A stretch of DNA of 64,000 bases from Moritella sp. (GTDB lineage Bacteria > Pseudomonadota > Gammaproteobacteria > Enterobacterales > Moritellaceae): NCBI RefSeq assembly GCF_013215705.1, contig NZ_JABSQR010000014.1, positions 62,001 to 126,000 of the forward strand. The letters run 5' to 3'. Every line of letters starts with the position of its first letter. Position 1 is the stretch's first letter. Positions 60,704 to 64,000 of this stretch are shown here, one piece after another. Below the pieces are notes generated by a model, which was not told where the DNA came from, made no database searches, and was given only the letters and a program-made list of their open reading frames with translations. The position numbers and the translations under genes are program-made.

Positions 60704-62197
60704 ATGACTATTCATGTAAAAAACAATATCTCTTGGGTTGGACAGCGTGATTGGGAAGTGCGTGATTTTCACGGTACTGAATTTAAAACTGAAAAAGGCA
60801 CGAGTTATAATAGCTATCTTATTCAAGAGGAAAAGACAGTACTGATTGATACGGTTGACCACAAATTCTGTTATGAATTTATTCAACAATTAGAATTAGA
60901 AATTGACCTTAACAAAATTGATTACATTGTGATTAACCATGCTGAAGAAGATCATGCTGGTGCATTAGCAGCGTTATTAAATAAAATCCCTAACACCCCG
61001 ATTTATTGTACCGAAAATGCGATTGATTCAATTACCGGTCACCACCACCACCCAGAGTGGAATTTTAATGTGGTTAAGACAGGCGATAGTTTAGATATAG
61101 GTAATGGTAAGCAACTGGTCTTTATTGAAACACCTATGTTGCATTGGCCTGATAGCATGATGACGTATATGACTGGTGATGCGGTACTGTTTAGTAATGA
61201 TGCATTCGGTCAACATTATTGTGATGAACGTTTATTCAATGATGAAGTTGATACCAAAGAGTTAATGGATCAGTGCTTACGCTATTATGCCAATATTCTT
61301 ACTCCGTTTAGTCCGCTCGTGACAGCTAAGATTAAAGAAATATTAAGCTTAAATTTACCCGTTGATATGATTGCGACAGCGCACGGTGTGGTGTGGCGTG
61401 ATAATCCGATTCAGATCATTGAACAATATCTGACGTGGGCAGATAAATATCAAGAAGATCGCATTACTATTTTTTATGACTCGATGTCGAATAATACCCG
61501 TACGATGGCGGATGCTATTGCACAGGGTATTCATGAGGCGGATAGCCAGGTGGCGGTGAAAGTATTCAATGTGGCGCGTCATGATAAAAATGAAATTTTA
61601 TCGAATGCCTTTATTTCCAAAGGTATTTTAGTGGGTTCATCAACGATGAATAATGTGATGATGCCTAAAGTTGCCGCCATGTTGGAAGAGATCACTGGTC
61701 TGCGTTTTAAAAATAAAAAAGCCGCGGCATTTGGTAGTTATGGCTGGACTGGTGGGGCAATTGATCGCATTGAAAGTCGATTGGATGAAGCAGGACTTGC
61801 ACGTTATCCAAGTCTTAAAACAAAATGGAAACCAGATGGTCAAGCGATATTAGCATGCCGTGAATACGGTCGCTCGCTAGCGAAAGAGTGGGCGTTAGAA
61901 AATAGTACCGTTGCAAATGTAGCTGCACCTGTAGAAAAAAAAGTAGTAATAGAAAAAGCGCCACAGACCGTTGCAGTTGAAGTGTCAATACCAGAACGTG
62001 ATGTAGAAGCGATTGATGCAGGAAGTTCAATGCTATGTACGGTATGTCAGTGGGTATTCGATCCTGCTCTGGGTGAACCCAATCAAGATATCGCTGCGGG
62101 TACAGCATGGTCTGACGTACCGGATTATTTCCTTTGTCCTGAATGTGGATTAGGTAAAGACGTGTTTGAAGAGATTAAAAATAAGGATGTAGCATGA
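60704..62197 (+). CDS. norV: Anaerobic nitric oxide reductase flavorubredoxin NorV
   Basis: Cytoplasmic diiron enzyme reducing NO to N2O under low oxygen. The N-terminal beta-lactamase-like domain shows diiron ligands His79, Glu81, Asp83 and His84 (NHAEEDH), at positions like E. coli. The flavodoxin domain (about 255-400) has [16 protein letters not shown] rubredoxin domain at the C terminus holds iron through Cys445/448 (LCTVC) and Cys478/481 (CPEC). The 497-residue protein (E. coli 479) starts at ATG 60704; a TTG at 60692 is not needed. It shares an ATGA junction with norW. Confidence 0.97.
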   Translation: MTIHVKNNISWVGQRDWEVRDFHGTEFKTEKGTSYNSYLIQEEKTVLIDTVDHKFCYEFIQQLELEIDLNKIDYIVINHAEEDHAGALAALLNKIPNTPIYCTENAIDSITGHHHHPEWNFNVVKTGDSLDIGNGKQLVFIETPMLHWPDSMMTYMTGDAVLFSNDAFGQHYCDERLFNDEVDTKELMDQCLRYYANILTPFSPLVTAKIKEILSLNLPVDMIATAHGVVWRDNPIQIIEQYLTWADKYQEDRITIFYDSMSNNTRTMADAIAQGIHEADSQVAVKVFNVARHDKNEILSNAFISKGILVGSSTMNNVMMPKVAAMLEEITGLRFKNKKAAAFGSYGWTGGAIDRIESRLDEAGLARYPSLKTKWKPDGQAILACREYGRSLAKEWALENSTVANVAAPVEKKVVIEKAPQTVAVEVSIPERDVEAIDAGSSMLCTVCQWVFDPALGEPNQDIAAGTAWSDVPDYFLCPECGLGKDVFEEIKNKDVA

Positions 62198-63339
62198 GCT
62201 CACCTGTTGTCATTATAGGCAGTGGCTTTGCTGCGTATCAATTAGTTAAATCAATTCGTCGAGCCAGTCAGGAACAAGCGATCATAGTGATCACCGCAGG
62301 CAGTGGTGATGATTATGTCAAACCAGAATTGAGCCATGTATTTAGCAAAAAACTAACCGCGCAAGACATGGTCAAGCAAAGCGGGGCCGATTTTGCGGGT
62401 GAATATAATATTACCTTAATGAACAATACCTATGTTAACGAGATTAATCGCATTGAAAAAACGGTGAGTTGTCAGGGGATCGAGATAGCCTATGATAATT
62501 TGGTGCTGGCCACAGGGGCGCAATCGTTTGTACCATTTGTTGATGGCGATGCGGCTAAAGACATTATTACGCTGAATAGTTTAGATGAATACCAACAGTC
62601 ACAGGCGCAATTGGTTAATGCTAAATCGGTGTTGGTTGTTGGCGCTGGTTTAGTGGGGACTGAAATTGCGATGGATTTAGCCATCGCTAATTATGATGTC
62701 ATCTTAACCGATCGAGCAGATGCATTACTGTCGAGTCTATTGCCTGAATTTATTTCATCTCAGCTTTATCAAACAATGAGAAGGCAGGGACTTAATCTGC
62801 AACTGGGTAATGAATTAAGCAAGATGACAAAAACGACTACAGGTATCGAAGTCAGCTTTAACAACGGTTATACAACTAATGTTGATAGTGTGTTGTGTGC
62901 GGCGGGTTTGAAACCCAATACGGCGTTAGCGAGCGAGGTTGGTTTAGCGGTGAACCGCGGTATTGTTGTCGATAAGCAATTAAGAACCCAGGATCCGCAT
63001 ATCTTTGCTATTGGCGATTGTGCTGAGATTGACGGTAAACATTTGGCTTTTTTACAACCGATAATACTCAGTGCTAATGCACTCGCGAAAACCTTGACGA
63101 ATACTGCGACTGATGTGACTTTTCCGGCGATGTTAGTCAAAGTGAAAACGCCATTATACCCGATCCAATTAAGCGGCAATACCACCGCGAGTGATGCTAA
63201 TTGGCAGGTAGAAATGACAGCGTCAGGAATGACGGCTAAGGCCTATGATAGTGATGAGCTATTAATTGGTTTTGTGGTGACGCAAGCAAATATGCCAGAG
63301 GCTTTTAAGTTGCTACGCTTGTTACCAAAAATAGCTTAA
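62194..63339 (+). CDS. norW: NADH:flavorubredoxin reductase NorW
   Basis: FAD-dependent reductase that reduces the rubredoxin domain of NorV with NADH. The 381 residues show FAD-binding [13 protein letters not shown] at the N terminus, a second nucleotide site [19 protein letters not shown] (about 148), and [12 protein letters not shown] near the end. Its ATG overlaps the norV stop (ATGA), so translation is coupled. A terminator follows. Confidence 0.95.
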   Translation: MSSPVVIIGSGFAAYQLVKSIRRASQEQAIIVITAGSGDDYVKPELSHVFSKKLTAQDMVKQSGADFAGEYNITLMNNTYVNEINRIEKTVSCQGIEIAYDNLVLATGAQSFVPFVDGDAAKDIITLNSLDEYQQSQAQLVNAKSVLVVGAGLVGTEIAMDLAIANYDVILTDRADALLSSLLPEFISSQLYQTMRRQGLNLQLGNELSKMTKTTTGIEVSFNNGYTTNVDSVLCAAGLKPNTALASEVGLAVNRGIVVDKQLRTQDPHIFAIGDCAEIDGKHLAFLQPIILSANALAKTLTNTATDVTFPAMLVKVKTPLYPIQLSGNTTASDANWQVEMTASGMTAKAYDSDELLIGFVVTQANMPEAFKLLRLLPKIA

Positions 63340-63366
63340 GGCTGTTATCTAAAATAATTTAAAGTT

Positions 63367-63412
63367 GGCAACAACAGGTTAATTGAATGAGCCTGTTGTT
63401 GCCATTATTTGC
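63367..63412 (+). terminator. Terminator of norVW
   Basis: GGCAACAACAGG (63367-63378) pairs perfectly with CCTGTTGTTGCC (63392-63403), followed by a T-containing but not continuous tail. Confidence 0.7.
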
Positions 63413-63461
63413 TTCAATTATTACCAGTGTTCCCTACAAAGAACTTATAACGGAATTTATT

Positions 63462-64000
63462 ATGCATTCACTTTTTCTACGAATGAGACTTATCCATTGG
63501 CTTAGTGCTATTTCTCTATTTTTTAATGCTTTATTTTTTACTGAGCAGTTTTATTCACAGATATTACAATATATTGTTATTTTTTTGCTGATTATCCATG
63601 ATCTTGATGAAAAGTTTTGGGGGGTTGATTCCCTAAATAAAATTACTGATTACATGCGTACATTTGAACAAAAAGATCTTTCGGTTGAATGTCAGGTCAA
63701 TAGTGACTACAACAGTGAGATGAGCAAAGTATTAAGTGTTATTAATTCATTTAGGCTAAATGTTAAAGGTGCATTAATTGATATTCAAACTCAAGCAATT
63801 GCATCAGATGAAATTGCGAATACGCTGACTTCAAAAACAAACGATATTGCTCAGCGTATTCAAACTCAAGATCAACGAGTTGATAATATTGCCCTGCAGT
63901 TTAAAATACTAGATGAGCATTCTTTAGCATTACAAATCAAAGCTGAACAAACTCAAGAACAGGTTAGAAATACTAGAGATGGATTGCAGCTGTCAAATGA
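63462..64000 (+). CDS. Chemoreceptor-like membrane protein, 3' truncated by the window
   Basis: The frame from the ATG at 63462 (GGAA at 63452-63455 upstream) stays open for 179 codons to the window end. Two hydrophobic stretches separated by a very short loop (about 10-26, WLSAISLFFNALFF, and 31-46, ILQYIVIFLLII) are followed by a HAMP-like segment and a Gln/Ala/Thr/Glu-rich coiled coil (QTQAIASDEIANTLTSK and QIKAEQTQEQ-like patterns). That fits a methyl-accepting chemotaxis protein with almost no periplasmic domain, or a related signalling coiled coil. The diagnostic signalling tip is beyond the window. Its place after norVW is suggestive of sensing redox state or NO but is not evidence. 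Confidence 0.6.
   Translation, partial: MHSLFLRMRLIHWLSAISLFFNALFFTEQFYSQILQYIVIFLLIIHDLDEKFWGVDSLNKITDYMRTFEQKDLSVECQVNSDYNSEMSKVLSVINSFRLNVKGALIDIQTQAIASDEIANTLTSKTNDIAQRIQTQDQRVDNIALQFKILDEHSLALQIKAEQTQEQVRNTRDGLQLSN

Overview
The window is chromosomal DNA from a gammaproteobacterium, most likely a marine, facultatively anaerobic one close to Moritella, Psychromonas, Shewanella or Vibrio. The genus is inferred from moderate A+T content, gene content and gene order, not from any 16S sequence. Supporting arrangements are raiA-pheA convergent with aroF-tyrA, mtnN-cbiB-btuF as in vibrios, arcB close to gltBD, ychJ near purU, and norR divergent from norVW. I saw no rRNA, tRNA, CRISPR array, phage or intact insertion sequence.

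Layout. 1-4.4 kb: truncated E1-like/rhodanese protein, a secreted M9 collagenase, and a Fur-box-preceded PepSY membrane protein. 4.5-9.7 kb: gcvR divergent from dapA-bamC, a small DUF2897 membrane protein, an M15 peptidase, a SelW-like thioredoxin-fold protein and an RluA-family pseudouridine synthase. 9.7-15.3 kb: transaldolase, then the aromatic block aroF-tyrA facing pheA and raiA. 15.4-23 kb: a GGDEF-EAL protein and the yejABEF peptide/microcin C-type ABC importer. 23.4-28.6 kb: an unrecognised secreted protein overlapping tail to tail with an orphan Wzz-like protein, then the cobalamin genes btuF and cbiB with mtnN. 28.7-42.3 kb: a DUF481 barrel, gltBD, a PAS-GGDEF protein, arcB and cardiolipin synthase. 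42.4-51.2 kb: Kazal-like lipoprotein, a second-type FabH, a candidate small RNA, an Lrp-family regulator, DUF3581, purU, ychJ, DUF2947, YheT hydrolase and a lone cytochrome P450. 51.3-58.9 kb: UspA, a PdsO-like OmpA protein, a lipoprotein with a metallo-beta-lactamase fold, and a FadL-family barrel cotranscribed with a 1040-residue surface-type lipoprotein. 59-64 kb: the nitric oxide detoxification locus norR/norVW and the start of a chemoreceptor-like gene cut by the window end.

The best-resolved regulatory region is between norR and norV. It has three GT-N7-AC NorR boxes, a consensus IHF site and a -24/-12 sigma-54 promoter, in that order. Two dispersed inverted-repeat families lie in intergenic regions: one with TATACCCAAG-type ends (three paired loci plus one half copy) and one with ATACCAAT ends. 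The least explained items are the possible minus-strand RNA at 44.1-44.3 kb, the FadL/giant-lipoprotein pair, the extended FabH paralogue and the unrecognised secreted protein at 23.5 kb.
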